NCBI RefSeq assembly: GCF_945859705.1
Contig: NC_079138.1
Span: forward strand, 8,386,874 to 8,450,873
Direction: 5' to 3'
DNA length: 64,000 nt
Source: Episyrphus balteatus
Taxonomy: Eukaryota > Arthropoda > Insecta > Diptera > Syrphidae
The position numbers and the translations under genes are program-made. The notes under the pieces were generated by a model. That model saw nothing but the letters and a program-made list of their open reading frames with translations. It was not told the DNA's origin and did not search any database. This document shows, piece after piece, positions 22,665 to 34,736 of the stretch (positions are counted from its first letter, which is position 1; each line of letters opens with the position of its first letter).

Positions 22665-23182
22665 TCGTCGCCCTAGTATGGAAGTGCCGTATACGCCATT
22701 TTTACGTTTTTGGGAAATCGCATTTAAATGTTCGGAAGATAATTTCGAAAGAACTAACCGCTGGTATTTTTTGATATTTTAGTATGATTTATTATTAAAA
22801 TGTGTCTTTTATATACATGTTATTGGACATCTGCAATTCGTTTAGTTTTCAAAATATTTAAATTTTTGTTCAAAATGAGTTTGCCATATACGCCATGAAA
22901 ATCAGAAGTTTCTTTTAGTCATATACACGTACGTAAAAAAAAAAACATAACGTACGTCAAAACAATTCTCAATATTTTTTTACATTGCATGAAAAATTTG
23001 ACGTAAATGCCAAAATTTCTTGTTTTTGTAAAAAAAATAGTGAATATCTTGGCAACGAAAAAAGATAGAAAAAAACGGATAGGTAGCAGATTTGAAAAGA
23101 GCAACTTCGAAAACATAAGACTGCATACCTAGTTCAAAAAATGCAATTTGGCGTATACGGCACTCCAATACTAGGGCGACGA
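22665..23182. mobile_element. MITE-like element, 34-bp inverted ends
   Basis: Ends start TCGTCGCCCTAGTAT and run to GTGCCGTATACGCCA (32 of 34 match). 518 bp, no coding. Confidence 0.78.
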
Positions 23183-23298
23183 AATATCAATCAAATGGGT
23201 TGATGTTAGATAATTTATACTACCCTAATAATAAAGTGGATTACACTGTTAAAATATTTTTTTAATTTAAATTATCATTTGATAGTATGTATGTATAT

Positions 23299-23789
23299 CA
23301 GCCCTATTCTCCTGTTCACGTGAATCTCAGATCCGATTCACACACGCTCTACCTCATCATTCTGCTACTCATCGGGTGAACTGCATTATCATACTTATAT
23401 TTGAGTCCACGTGAATGTCAAATTAAAAAAGAAAATGGCGACGACCTAAATTGAAAGAAAATTAAATTTTATTTGGCAGTTTTTTGTCACAAACAAAATA
23501 AAAACAAACCATAACATACTAAAAAATACGTAAAAATTATGAGAAATTACATTTTGCTTAATTAAAATGATGGTGAATTTATTTTAATACTAAAATGTAC
23601 AGACCCGCAGCATTTTTGATGTGAATTGCAAATGTATGGAGCGAGTTCATTCACGGAATAGTGGAATACCGAACAACATTACCAATATTACCGACGCGAC
23701 GTGAGTTTGGATTTGCCGCGATGAAAAGCAGAATAGTATTGGTGAATTTTTACAGATTATTCCCCGCGATGGATAGCAGAATAGAGCTG
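23299..23789 (+). mobile_element. CAGCCCTATTCTG family, copy A (Harbinger-like MITE)
   Basis: Ends CAGCCCTATTCT and AGAATAGAGCTG with TAT on both sides (23296-23298, 23790-23792). The most diverged full copy; its internal short ORF is broken. Confidence 0.75.
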
Positions 23790-24454
23790 TATGTTACTTT
23801 ATTGAGGTTTGGGCTTTGATGATCATCAAGGGGGATATAATTACATTTTTGCCCTAACTCTAGATTTTGGGGTGCGTTACGGAGTTTTTAAATACCGTTT
23901 CGTAATCAGTGAAACTAGCTCTACAAATGTAATACAGTAGAGTGCAAAAAATGCAAACGAAAGAGGTTTAAAGAGTTTTGAACAAGAACTAAGTTATTTT
24001 ACATCGTATAACAACTAAATTTGGCATACAATATTGAAACTGTATTTTATATTTATTGTTTTATTGTAGCCAAATTGTTTGTAAAGTGCCGAAATGCATT
24101 CAAAATTGACGTTTGTTTTTAATTTTTTATCTAGTTTAATAATTGGGAACAAGCGTTGAAAATTAAAGTGAAGTCATTAAGGCGTTTGGCTAAATATTAA
24201 TTTATTTTCATATAATATTAGACTTCACGGTTGTTGTTCATATAGAATCATTGATTTCGATTTCTGGTTTTATTTTAATTAAATAGTTATAATAATAATA
24301 GTAATACAAACAAAATGGATACTTTAGATAGGAATATTCGCTAAAGATGGAGAAGGGGTGGTTTAAATTTCAAGACCAACAATTAGTTTTCAATATTAAC
24401 TTTAACATGTATACAAACTAAGATTATCAGTCTTAAAAGAGTTATAACTAAACA

Positions 24455-24550
24455 TAGATGAATCAATAAATAAACATATTAATAAATAAATAAATAATAG
24501 ATAAGCAAATAAATAAATAGAAAAAAAAAACAAGGAATAAATCAATAAAT
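24455..24550. repeat. AAAT-type microsatellite
   Basis: Degenerate (AAAT)n; a matching stretch lies on the other side of the foldback near 25750-25810. Confidence 0.7.
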
Positions 24551-24551
24551 A

Positions 24552-25700
24552 ACACTGCAAGTTTTTTGAAAAAAATTTTTGAGACAGGTGCGCTATTAAC
24601 TGTTTCGCCCTATTTCGGACCCGAGAAATCCATTGGCATCATTAGTTTTTCGATTTATCGGTACGACTTCGAACAAAATTTTTTTGAAAGTTTTTCAATT
24701 ATTTTGAGATTTTTCCACTGTTTTTAGTCATTTTTCAATCAAAAACAATGTTTATATTGCTAATAATTCTGCTCAAACGTTGTTTGCTACCAGTAGATTC
24801 AAGTCAATTTTGTTTTATTGAACATACTATATACAATTGACTTAAGCTTAACTTATTTCTAATAAGATACATTGATTGATATAAAGGGGCCTAACCTTAT
24901 ACAATGGATAAAAGATAAAATATATTTAAATATAGTACATGAATAGGCTTAATTTTACAAGTCTGCTGACTAGGTTATCCTCGGGGTGTTCCTTCCCGGT
25001 TGTCCAGTTGTGGTATTGATTATGGTGGGTTGGGTGGTATGGCATTTAGCCGCGGTAGTAGGCCGATTGCGTATCGGCGTAAAAGTAAACTACTTCCTCG
25101 TTGTCGGTTGGGGTTATGTGCTCATCCAGAATATCCAAAGCACTAAGGTATCTGGGTTCGGGATGTCGTTGTTGGGTTCTCATGCTTCTCATCAGCTGAT
25201 TGGGGTGGTTGGCGATGCTTCCGACAAGTTTCTTTGCAGATTGCAGCAGATAGTTTTCCAACGTCATGATGTTTGCTTCCTCGTAAAGTCGCTCGTGCTG
25301 TAGTATTTTTGTCGCTGTCGATTTGCTACCAGTTTCGAAAACATGCAATGTTTTTGTGCAAAAGAGAACAAAAACAATGTAAAAAATTTCGATTTTTTTT
25401 TAATTTTTTCAAAAAAAATCACTAAACTTTCAAATAAATTGTTCAACATTGTTTACAATGTCTTTCTCCTGGTAGCAACGTTTGAGCAGAATTATTAGCA
25501 ATATAAACATTGTTTTTGATTGAAAAATGACTAAAAACAGTGGAAAAATCTCAAAATAATTGAAAAAACTTTCAAAAAAAATTTTGTTCGAAGTCGTACC
25601 GATAATTGGAAAAACTAATGATGCCAATGGATTTCTCGAGTCCGAAATAGGGCGAAACAGTTATTCGCGCGCCTGTCAAGAATTTCGACTTGCACAGTGT
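24552..25700. mobile_element. Foldback element with ~240-bp arms
   Basis: ACACTG...CAAGT ends and arms through CTGTTTCGCCCTATTTCGG are mirrored at 25440-25700. It lies in AAAT-type microsatellite DNA and is interrupted by a retroelement tail (24794-25321). Confidence 0.72.
24794..25321 (-). pseudogene. 5'-truncated Jockey-like non-LTR retroelement
   Basis: Minus strand reads TATKILQHERLYEEANIM, then LLQSAKKLVGSIANHPNQLM and on to a stop, the C-terminal end of a Jockey-type ORF2. AATAAA lies near its 3' end. The insertion is flanked by an 11-bp duplication TTTGCTACCAG (24783-24793, 25322-25332), consistent with target-primed reverse transcription. Confidence 0.75.
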
Positions 25701-26001
25701 AATTAAAGAACAAAAAAAAAAAAAAAAAAAACAAAAATATGAATATGTGTGAATAAATAAATAAATAAACAAATAAATAAATGAAAAAATAAATATGTAA
25801 ACAAATAAAAAAAATAATAACTCTAGCCGTGTTTATTGGTACTTAGTATTTTACTGAATAAACATTTTATGCTGTAAACAACAACAATTTATTACTTTTA
25901 TTTATTTATTAATAATCCTAATAAGAATAAAAAGTATAATTTTAGGAAGTTAAATTTGAAATAAGAACATTGTCAGACATAAAGCATTAAATATTATAGC
26001 G

Positions 26002-26180
26002 TTAGGTTAGGTTAGGTTAGGTTAGGTTGAACGGGGTGATAATCCGACAAGTCGAATCATCCCACTCGGATCTCGATGGATCCATTGTGATCCCCAGGGT
26101 TAGGGTGGGAAGGAATCTGGATGGGTAAGGGAAGAATTTATTGGAAATTAGGTGTTGGGATTTGTGTTTGTGATATTATA
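26002..26180 (-). repeat. Retroelement 3' end with (TTAGG)5 tract
   Basis: Five TTAGG units (26002-26026) followed by GC-richer unique text to about 26180. On the minus strand this is a 3' sequence ending in (AACCT)n, the same type of tail as at 59559. No telomere claim is made. Confidence 0.55.
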
Positions 26181-27464
26181 GCGTTCTTTAAGGTTTAAGA
26201 TTCAGTTTGAGACATATTCAACATATACTAACGCGTGCAGTTCAGAAGTTGAAAAACACCAAGGAACCTTTAAACTGTTTTATTTTCACTAAACAGAGTC
26301 AATTTGTGGAATATTTTACTCCAAAACCATTATTTCTACCTAAATATGCGTTTTTAGACGAGCAAAAAAAAAAAATGCTAACGTGTAGAAAACAATAAAG
26401 CATAATGATTTATTCATATTTTTTTCTATATTTTTCGTTTTTTGGTTCATATCTTGTTAATTAAAACGAATATTAGTTCGGACCACTTTTTTAGAAACAA
26501 TTTCACATAATCATTTTGGTATAGACCTTTGACCAAATAATAATGAAAATGAAACAGTTTTGTATGCCAAATTTGGTTGTTATATGATGTAAAATAACTT
26601 ACATAGTTCTTGTTCAAAACTCTTTAAACCTCTTTCGTTTGCATATAAAAATTGGTTCACTCAGTCCAAAGTTATGAGGTAACAAACACACAAAAAAAAA
26701 TGAATGTACAGACGAATTGAATACCTCCTCCTTTTTGGAAGTCGGTAATAAAATAATAAATATTAACTCCTGAGGAAGCGAAAGGTTGTGTAAAATATGA
26801 AATAATTTTATATTTAATTAAATGAATCCACCTTACTGATCATCAGAGCCCAAACACCAAAAAAATATTTTTTATTTTAAATTAAAAAAAATAAAAAGTT
26901 TTTTAAATGCAGTTTTGTTTATCATCACATCAAAAAATAAAAAGTAAATACATAAATTAATGAAAAAGAAGAAAAAATCCTTCAGAATGTAACATTCTAC
27001 ATTTAATTTTTTTTTTATTTTTTTGAACATGTTCTCGTTCCTTAAGTTGTAGACGCACCGCTTATTGAGGAAAACTTCTTGGGATACTGAATAATACTAG
27101 ATCAGACGTCGCGTCGTCGCCAGATGCGTCTCCGAGAATTTACTTGCAAAAAGCGAAATCAGAAAATGGTACAATTTGGATGACAATATCATTAAAGTCT
27201 TACTCAGAACATGCCAATGCCTTATTAGTTGTTTAGGAAGGCAACATCTTCAACTTAAGAAACAAAGACATCAGATTAAAAATGTATAATTTTAATTATG
27301 AAAGATTTGACCGTCTTCTTTCATTTATGTCCTATTTCTAAATCGTTCAGTCAATGGGGAAAAAATCTAAGCTAAGTTTGGATGCAGTGTTGAAGAGGGG
27401 TTTATCCTGAGTATAAATCTCAGTTATCGTATTTTTGGATCTTGTGGGGCGTCCGCTATTAGTC
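26181..27464. other. No gene seen
   Basis: Apart from the inverted block at 26553-26645, nothing is recognised. A few short open frames look accidental. Confidence 0.4.
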
Positions 27465-27467
27465 TAT

Positions 27468-27971
27468 CAGCCCTATTCTGCTGTTCCCGTGAATCTCAGA
27501 TCCGATTCACACATTCGGTTCACTTTAACTCTACCTTGCCATCCTGCTATCCATCGGGTAAACTGCATTATCATCCCTCAATTTGACGTCCAGGTGAACG
27601 TCAAATTAAAAAAAAAATGGCGACGAAGTAAATTGAAAGGAAAAAAAAATTTTTTGTTTGTGTTTATTTGCATAGAAAAAATAAAAGCAGCCGATTAAAT
27701 GTTAAGAAATAATTAAAAATTTATGAAAAGTGGCATTTTGCTTAATTTCAACGATGGTGAATTTATTTTTACAAACAAAAGTGACAGATCCGCAACATTT
27801 TTTATGCGGATTGCAAATGTATGGAGCAAGTTCATTCACGTGATTAGTGGAATACTGAACAACATTACCGATATTACCGACGTGAGTTTCGATTCCCCCC
27901 GATGAATAGCAGAATGGTAATTGGTGAATATTTAGCGATTTTTCCCCCCGATGGATAGCAGAATAGGGCTG
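27468..27971 (+). mobile_element. CAGCCCTATTCTG family, copy B
   Basis: 504 bp, TAT target duplication (27465-27467, 27972-27974). Carries a 60-codon ORF at 27723-27905 that begins MKSGILLNFNDGEF. Three-bp duplications point to the PIF/Harbinger group. Confidence 0.82.
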
Positions 27972-28140
27972 TATATATCTCAAAAACGACTGATCGGACA
28001 GAAAATTTGCAACCACTTTGGATTAGAAATATACTTTCTTTCTCTAGTAAATCATTTTTCTTTAGGAGTTATACTTTAAGAGTTACAGTGTGAAAACATT
28101 GTTAAATTTTCAACTAATGGTTACTTTAATGCTTTTGTTT

Positions 28141-28594
28141 TGAAGATAATACCCACCTTAACTTAAAAACAAACTAAAGAAATTTCCACGAGCTGATTTT
28201 AAACAATTGATTTTTTAAATTTAGTTGAAAAAATCATAAAATGTGTTTTTCTTTAATTTAAGGGCTACATTTCTTCTTCTTCCTTTTTCTCGGCGCTGTT
28301 ATGATCTCGATGTCGAGGGGATCATAACTATCCCACGTAACTGCTTCACACTAGTGATCCGCCTGTGGGGTTCGCCGGGTTGACCTCAGAAATCGGCGGC
28401 AAGCCTCCCGGTTTTGTATTGTTCCATTTCTAAGGCCAACTGAATGCTGGTGGTTTTGCATTTGCTTGTACCAGGAGTTTTTAGGCCTACCTTTCTTTCT
28501 ATTTCGTGTTGGAACGTTGTATGATATTGCTTTTTTGACGGGGTTCTCAGGATCTCTCCTTTGAACATGGCAATACCAACTGAGTCGGTCGTGT

Positions 28595-28625
<31 letters not shown>

Positions 28626-29650
28626 AAGGGCTACATTTGTTTTTAAGAAACTACTAATTTACAATAAAAAACAAAATTTCAAGTTATTCCAGTAAGCCGT
28701 TTTGAAAGAATCGATTTTGGGATAAAAAAATTATTTTTTTTTAATAAAAAAAATTTCGTTGTATACAAACTTTGTTAAATTTTCAAGTAATGTTTTTTTT
28801 AAAATATTTCCACACAGGATGGCAAAGATTGGGACAGCTAAGTGCAAGCGTTTATTATAAGTATGCATATAAGAAGCTCCGAGTGGTTCGGCTAGTGAAT
28901 TCCTAACTTGCTAGTCTTTTGTGATATCACAATTGATTCATAAGGGTATAAGTGTGTCTGGTAATTTGCCTGACAACCACTACATCCTAACATAACCATG
29001 TATGCAAAATAAAAAAAAAAACCAATATGAACAAAACAAAATAAATTCAATATTTCATGTTTAATTTTAAGAAAGTGTCAAAATTTTCAACAAAAAAAAA
29101 TGTTTAATAGTCAAGAGTGTTGAGAAAATATAATTCAATATACATATGTACATAAAAGTAGGTATAAAGACATTAAATGAGAAAAAAAAAACAATAAACA
29201 TTAAACATAAATAAAAAAAAAAAAACAATTACAACGATCTTTCCTGAAAACTAAGAAATCTTGGTCGAAAAGTTCAGTGTCCAAAATTGTGGCGTTAAGC
29301 CAGGTTTCAGCATCATATGGTAAAACTTATGAGTTTTTAAACATTTGAGTAGTTTTACTACTAAGCTCTCATACGTTTTGGTAGTAGAACCTTCTAAGTT
29401 TTTTTTTTTAACTTAAGAACAAAATTTAAAGAAATTTCCACGAACTTAAATTTTGTAAAAAAATCATAAAATGTGTTTTTCTTTAATTTAAGTGCAATGG
29501 CTTTAACACATTTGTTGTAAGGAAACTACTAATTTACAATAAAAAACAAAATTTCAAGTAAATCGATTTTTGAAAAAAAAAAAAAAATATTTTTTAACAA
29601 AAAAAAAACTTCGTTGTATGAAAACTTTTGTTAAATTTTCAAGGTTAATG
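28141..29650. repeat. Diverged direct repeat pair around the RTE insertion
   Basis: 28141-28790 (without the insertion) matches 29400-29650: AATCATAAAATGTGTTTTTC, ACTACTAATTTACAAT and TTCGTTGTAT recur in order. The second copy lacks the RTE insertion and so shows the empty site. Confidence 0.65.
28273..28625 (-). pseudogene. 5'-truncated RTE-like non-LTR retroelement
   Basis: Minus strand reads SWYCHVQRRDPENPVKKA, then RKKGRPKNSWYKQ and NREACRRFLRSTRR to a stop, the C-terminal end of an RTE-type protein. The 3' end is a GAAGAAGAAG tail at 28273. A 13-bp duplication AAGGGCTACATTT flanks it (28260-28272, 28626-28638). Unusually, a run of about 30 A (minus strand) sits at the truncated 5' junction. 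Confidence 0.78.
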
Positions 29651-29668
29651 GTTAATGGTTAATTTCAT

Positions 29669-29745
29669 GCTTCCCGAAAACCAAAAATCCCGAAAACCCA
29701 GAATCCCAAAATCCCGAAAACCCAGGATCCCGAAAACCCAAAATC
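29669..29745. repeat. Minisatellite of ATCCCGAAAACCCA units
   Basis: About five imperfect copies of a 10-14-bp unit. Confidence 0.7.
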
Positions 29746-29950
29746 CAGATAGGCCAAAATCGCAAAAACAAAGAAAAATAAAAAATAATACACAAATTAA
29801 ATAACAATTTAAACATACAATTATTACAACTTAAATATTTAAACTCTTATAATTATAATTATTGTATTGGCCTTAGTAATAGACCCGAATTTAGCGAAAG
29901 CTCGATTTAAACAAAAAATTAAACATAAGTTTCACTTCCAAATTAAGAAA

Positions 29951-30204
29951 GTGCTTTGATTTTAAAATTGACTTAGTTATATATAAACTGCCTATTACTT
30001 AGGGCCATTGATTCAAGTTCAACGTTTTTTCCCACTTAACTCAATCACTACACAAAACTGCAAAGCAAATTAAAAAAGTGCTGTGATTTTAAAATTGACT
30101 TAGTTATAGGTGAACTGCCTATTACTTAGGGCCATTGATTCAAGTTTAACGTTTTTTCCCACTTAACTCAATCACTACACAAAACTGCAAAGCAAAATAT
30201 GAAC
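29951..30204. repeat. Tandem duplication, 127-bp unit
   Basis: 29951-30077 is repeated by 30078-30204 with a handful of changes. Confidence 0.85.
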
Positions 30205-30412
30205 TTTAATTCATGTATAAAGACATATTAACGGAATTTAACAGTTATATACGTATATTAGGTATGTATAATCTTTCACATGCTGTTTTAAAAATATATT
30301 CTTAAATAATATTCATTTCCAAATGAAACGAGGTATTTTTTATGAAAATCAGTTCAAAATTGGCTTAGAAAAAAAAAAAAATTTACGATTTTAACCCAGG
30401 CACAGAAATTCG

Positions 30413-30710
30413 AACGTTTGGGCACCGAACAAAAATGTTATTTTGGCACGTAATACGATAACTTGCGTGCCAAGCTTTGATAACTGTTTTTTGTAGAGGA
30501 GTTCAATACAATCATTTTTAACTATGGGCAATTTTGTAAAAAAATTATTAAAATAAAAAAAAATTAATAAAAAACAACGGCAACACTTACAGTTATAAGT
30601 GATACCATTTCCGGTAGGCCGAATTGTACGTTTAATTCTACTTTTCAAATCAATATATTTCAACCAATTGTTTTTGAAATAATCGATTTCACAGTTAAAA
30701 ATAGGCAAAA
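30413..30710 (-). repeat. Copy of the repeat family also at 55270 and 63541
   Basis: Inverted relative to those copies. Shared blocks: GAAATCGATTATTTCAAA, GTATCACTTATAACTGTAAG-like text, and TTGTAGAGGAGTTCAATAC. Confidence 0.6.
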
Positions 30711-30726
30711 AAAAAAACTTTTAAAA

Positions 30727-31056
30727 CTTTCTATGCCTTCTAGGTTTTGAACTAGATGGCACTACGATGCAACTTATCCGATGCAAATTAAAAGCTGCCT
30801 ACAACTACGAAGAAAGGTCACCTGGAGCAGGAGAAGACACCCAGAACAAACAGTGTCGGATCTTGTAGAGTTCAAAGGAAAGAGAGGAGAGCTGAAAAGA
30901 GCTATTACATCAAGTAAGAAACAAAAGTGGCAACAACTTCGCGAAGATGTGAACAGAGATCCCTAGGCTACAAAATAGTAATGCGAAAAATAGGAACCCA
31001 GACGGCCAATACCGCTCTCAATGCAGAGAAAATGGAAAACATCGTAAACACTTAGG
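30727..31056 (+). pseudogene. Fragment of an I/LOA-like non-LTR ORF2 (linker region)
   Basis: Reads RRKVTWSRRR, ELKRAITSSKKQKWQQL, EDVNRDP and, after a frameshift near 30962, GYKIVMRKI. This is the segment between endonuclease and polymerase in elements of this type (usual text RDPWGxxYKIVM). Cut off on both sides. Confidence 0.7.
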
Positions 31057-31712
31057 TGGGTCGTTTTTGGGTTTTTTTCGAATTTCAAATCTTAATAGCC
31101 CGGAAAAGTTGTGAATGGTGAAGACTAATAAGGGGTTAGAATATAATCAAAATCAGTTAATATCTTCTGCCCGCGCATCGGCTCTGAAGCTTGAAAAACA
31201 TTTAAAAAATGGTATTTTTACAAACAAAAAAAAAATTAACCACCCAAACATCTTTTTTTTTTTAAATAGCTTTTCACAAAAAAAAAAATTGTTCAAATTG
31301 GTTAAGGATTTCGGGTCGCACAGCGTTTTGAAATTTGTCGAAATATGGCAAAATTCCTATTTTTACAATTTTTTTTTAAATTGTTATAGACTATTTGGTA
31401 AATTACTATTTTTACTAAATTTGAAGTAAAAATGAAGTTGACACAGTCAGTGAATGCTATGAACTCGTTAAAGATTTAAAAATGTGTCGGTCAAGAGGAA
31501 TTTGACTATCTATCATTCTCCTCGCCGCACAGTGTGCAATTTTGCCAATCTAGCTAAACTAAATTCGTGGCTTCAAATACACTTAATTTTTGCTATGAAA
31601 ACCAGTTTAATTATGTTAAATATGTATTTCTACAAGTGCTTTATTGATTTCAGATATATATATCTAAATATAAGTCCGATATGTGGCATCTGAGTACATA
31701 TGTATGCATAAA
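31057..31712. other. No gene seen
   Basis: AT-rich, low complexity. Confidence 0.4.
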
Positions 31713-31715
31713 AAT

Positions 31716-32681
31716 GGGAAACCGACGAAGTTACGAATACCAGAGTTACGCGCGACGGAGTTACGGCCGTCAAAGTTACGCGAAACCGAAGTTACGATAA
31801 ACTAGAGTTTCGAATTCTTAAGTTATGTTAAGCTATGACATGTGATTTTTCGGTTGGCAACAATTGCGAGGAACGACATGGAATTATGGAAATACAAACA
31901 AGAGATTAACATTTTTCTCATTGGTCAGAACTAAATGAGTAAAGCGAAAATGGGTGGTATTTAATCTTGTAAAATTTTGATTGGATAGGTATAGATATAC
32001 ATATCGACGGTTAAACTTCATAATCTCGTAAGTCGTTTTTGCAAGTTTTTCAGAAATAAAAAAAAATATGTTGTGTTTCTTGTTTTTGTATGGGATATAT
32101 CAATACGAGCTTTTGAATTTCGTCATTCCTGAAGAATGTTAAAAACAACATTGTTGGACTGAATATACCAAAAGATAGCTCTGAATTTTCTGAAGTGTTT
32201 GCATTAATAATATTTTTTCGAATTTTTCGACTTACGAGGTTATGAAGTTTAACCGTCGATATATGGTTTTGTTTTTGTGAGAAGATCGCAAAAACGTTGA
32301 AATAGAAAAAAAACATGAGTATACTTATGTAAGTTTGGGGAACATAATTGAATTTAACTTCTTATTTGTCCAACTAATATTGCAAATACGTATTTTTTTT
32401 TTCTATTAATTAATATAATTATTCATAGCGTATTTTGTAATACCCACTTTGTTATTATTTATATTAAAATAATAACCAAACCACCCCTTTTTTTTTACAT
32501 ACGTTATTTTGGTGTGGTGAACTGTTGTTGCAATTGTTGCCAACCCAAAAATCACATGTCATAGCTTAACATAACTTTAGAATTCGTAACTCTAGTTTTT
32601 CGTAACTTCGGTTTCGCGTAACTTTGACGGCCGTAACTCTCTCGCGCGTAACTCTGTTATTCGTAACTCCGTTACCATTTC
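31716..32681. mobile_element. Foldback element with GTTACG-rich arms
   Basis: Arms of about 150 bp (31716-31867 and 32530-32681) contain repeated AGTTACG motifs every 12-20 bp and end in the GGCAACAATTGC inner boundary. A second inverted-repeat element is nested inside. Confidence 0.75.
32002..32261. mobile_element. Nested MITE, 34-bp inverted ends
   Basis: TATCGACGGTTAAACTTCAT starts both ends (33 of 34 match). Lies in the loop of the GTTACG foldback. Confidence 0.75.
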
Positions 32682-32749
32682 CACAAATAGATGGGGAAGA
32701 GCCGACATCGAGCAATCGATTTTGGGAGTTGTTTCTCAAAATTATCTAT

Positions 32750-32989
32750 CAGGCCTATTCTGCTATTCACGTGAATCTCAGATCCGATTCACACATTCGA
32801 TCCACTTTAGCTCTACCTTGTCATTCTGCTTTCCATCGGGTGAACTGCATTATCTTACCTTTGTTTGACGTCCACGTGAACGTTAACTTAAAAAAAAAAA
32901 TGGCGACGAAGTAAATTGAAAGAAAAAAAATTTGTTTTTGTTTTTTTTTTTGCATAGACAAAATAAAAACAACCCATTAAATTAACAAA
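32750..32989 (+). mobile_element. CAGCCCTATTCTG family, copy C (left part only)
   Basis: Left end CAGGCCTATTCTGC after TAT; covers the first ~240 bp of the family, then runs straight into copy D. Confidence 0.7.
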
Positions 32990-34697
32990 CAGCCCTATTC
33001 TGCTGTTCACGTGAATCTTAGATCCGATTCACACATTCGGTTCACTTTAACTCTACCTTGTCATTCTGCTATCCATCGGGTAAACTGCATTATCATCCCT
33101 CAAGTGAACGTCAAATTAAAAAAAAAAAATGGCGACGAAGTAAATTGAAAGGAAGAAAAAAATTTTTGTTTGTGTTTATTTGCATAGAAAAAATAAAAAC
33201 AGGCGTTTAAATGCAGTGGCGTATTGAGGGGCGGGGCTCAGGGGGCTCAAGCCCCCCCCCAAGTCTTCAAGATCACGTTTTTATTTAGCTGATTTCATCA
33301 TAATGTACATGATTAACTAAAACTTGTTCGTAAATCTTAGAGATTTAGACTCAGCACAGATGCTCGAGCCCCCTCCAAATTCTGAAATGGCTGTTTGGGT
33401 TTGTTTGAGTAAGAGCCTTAGCTGACGATGAGGATTGTGATAATTTTTTTTTCGGATTTCAGTCCAATTCCGAATTTTATAATTTTGATAATTTTTTTAG
33501 TATTTTGACGTCCAATTACATCACCGTTAAATTTTTGCAAAACTTCTTATGCAATCTCAAAACGCCGTATTTGATCAAATATTATCTTTTTTTTTTGTAA
33601 TAATATTTTTCTCAAAGATATTGGAAATAGAAATTTTTGATATCTCAAAATCTAAGTGGTCAACAGGTTTCTTTAAGAAAATTGCAGTATTGCGCTTCCG
33701 ATTTGGATTAAAGAGCAACATATTACGAAAAAGCATATATATTTCGCATCAAAAAGAATTTCATTTAAAATTAGATTTTGTGACTTTCACGTTCTGCATT
33801 TCACTTTTTGCGTATTCACTTGCCGAAAGTGAAATAGGTGTTCCGCATTTTTTCACTCATTTAGATTTTCAATTCAGTTTAGAATTCAATTCACTATGTT
33901 TCTGTTCGTGAATTTGGGAGCCTTTTCCAATGAATTGCAGTAATTTCACTTTAGAAACAAAATAAAAATGGAAGATCCTTCAGTTTCGACAGTTAGAAGC
34001 GATTTCGAAACCGATCGAAATGAAGAATATTGATATTTCATTTCACGTGAAATTGAAAAGTGATTTGAATTCACTTTCGTTCGAATTGCTGAACATGGTT
34101 GTATATAACGAAAATATTGATAAGTATAGCCCAAAAACTCTTGACGTGATATAAATTAATCTGTAAACAGTTTTGGATTCAGCACATGACAAAGTTCGAA
34201 CGAAATAAAGAGTTTTTTTTAAGGATGACTCAACTCCTTGCTGTTTGTGTAAAATGTTTGCGACACAAGAACTTTGAAAAAACACTAGGTACTCTGAATG
34301 TGAAAGGAGGAGACAGTAGTACGAATCTGTCGAGAGCACTATAATGCAACTAGGTATACCACTTTCAGTACCGCAGCACAGCGTTTAACTCTCGATCAAA
34401 GATTAATAAAAAGAAATGAAAATTTTTTCGCACATTTACCCTCTAAAAAATTTTTGAAAAATTTTCCAGCCCCCTCCAAAATTTTTTCTGGATACGCCAC
34501 TGTTTAAATGTTAATAAATAATTACAAATTTGTGGAAATTGGCATTTTGCTTAATTTTAACGATGGTGAATTTATTTTTACAACCAAAAGATACAGATGC
34601 GCAAAATTTTGTATGCGGATTGCAAATATATGGGGCAAGTTCATTCACGTTAATAGTGGAATACCGAACAACATTACCGATATTACCGACGTGAGTT
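32990..34697 (+). mobile_element. CAGCCCTATTCTG family, copy D, split by a hAT insertion
   Basis: Left part 32990-33213; the rest resumes at 34503 and runs to about 34697, where the right end is missing. The ORF in the right part keeps GILLNFNDGEFIF but carries many replacements. Confidence 0.75.
33214..34502. mobile_element. hAT-like non-autonomous element
   Basis: Ends CAGTGGCGTAT and ATACGCCACTG are inverted. The 8-bp duplication TTTAAATG is exact (33206-33213, 34503-34510). Inserted into copy D of the CAGCCC family. No transposase recognised in its 1,289 bp. Confidence 0.85.
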
Positions 34698-34736
34698 TGG
34701 ATTAGAGCCTACGATTTTTGTTCGTCTATTTAATTA

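Larger units (their letters stand above)
23949..26645. repeat. Pair of inverted ~92-bp blocks 2.6 kb apart
   Basis: 23949-24040 and 26553-26645 are reverse complements with few changes (GCAAACGAAAGAGGTTTAAA and on). They may be the ends of a composite element or scattered copies. Confidence 0.55.

Noticed and set aside
25572..25772. Minus-strand hydrophobic small protein
   Set aside because: Poly-A/T and AAAT microsatellite translation; inside a foldback arm.
26002..26026. Interstitial telomere or chromosome end
   Set aside because: Only five TTAGG units, and the same kind of tract closes a retroelement at 59559, so a retroelement tail explains it better.
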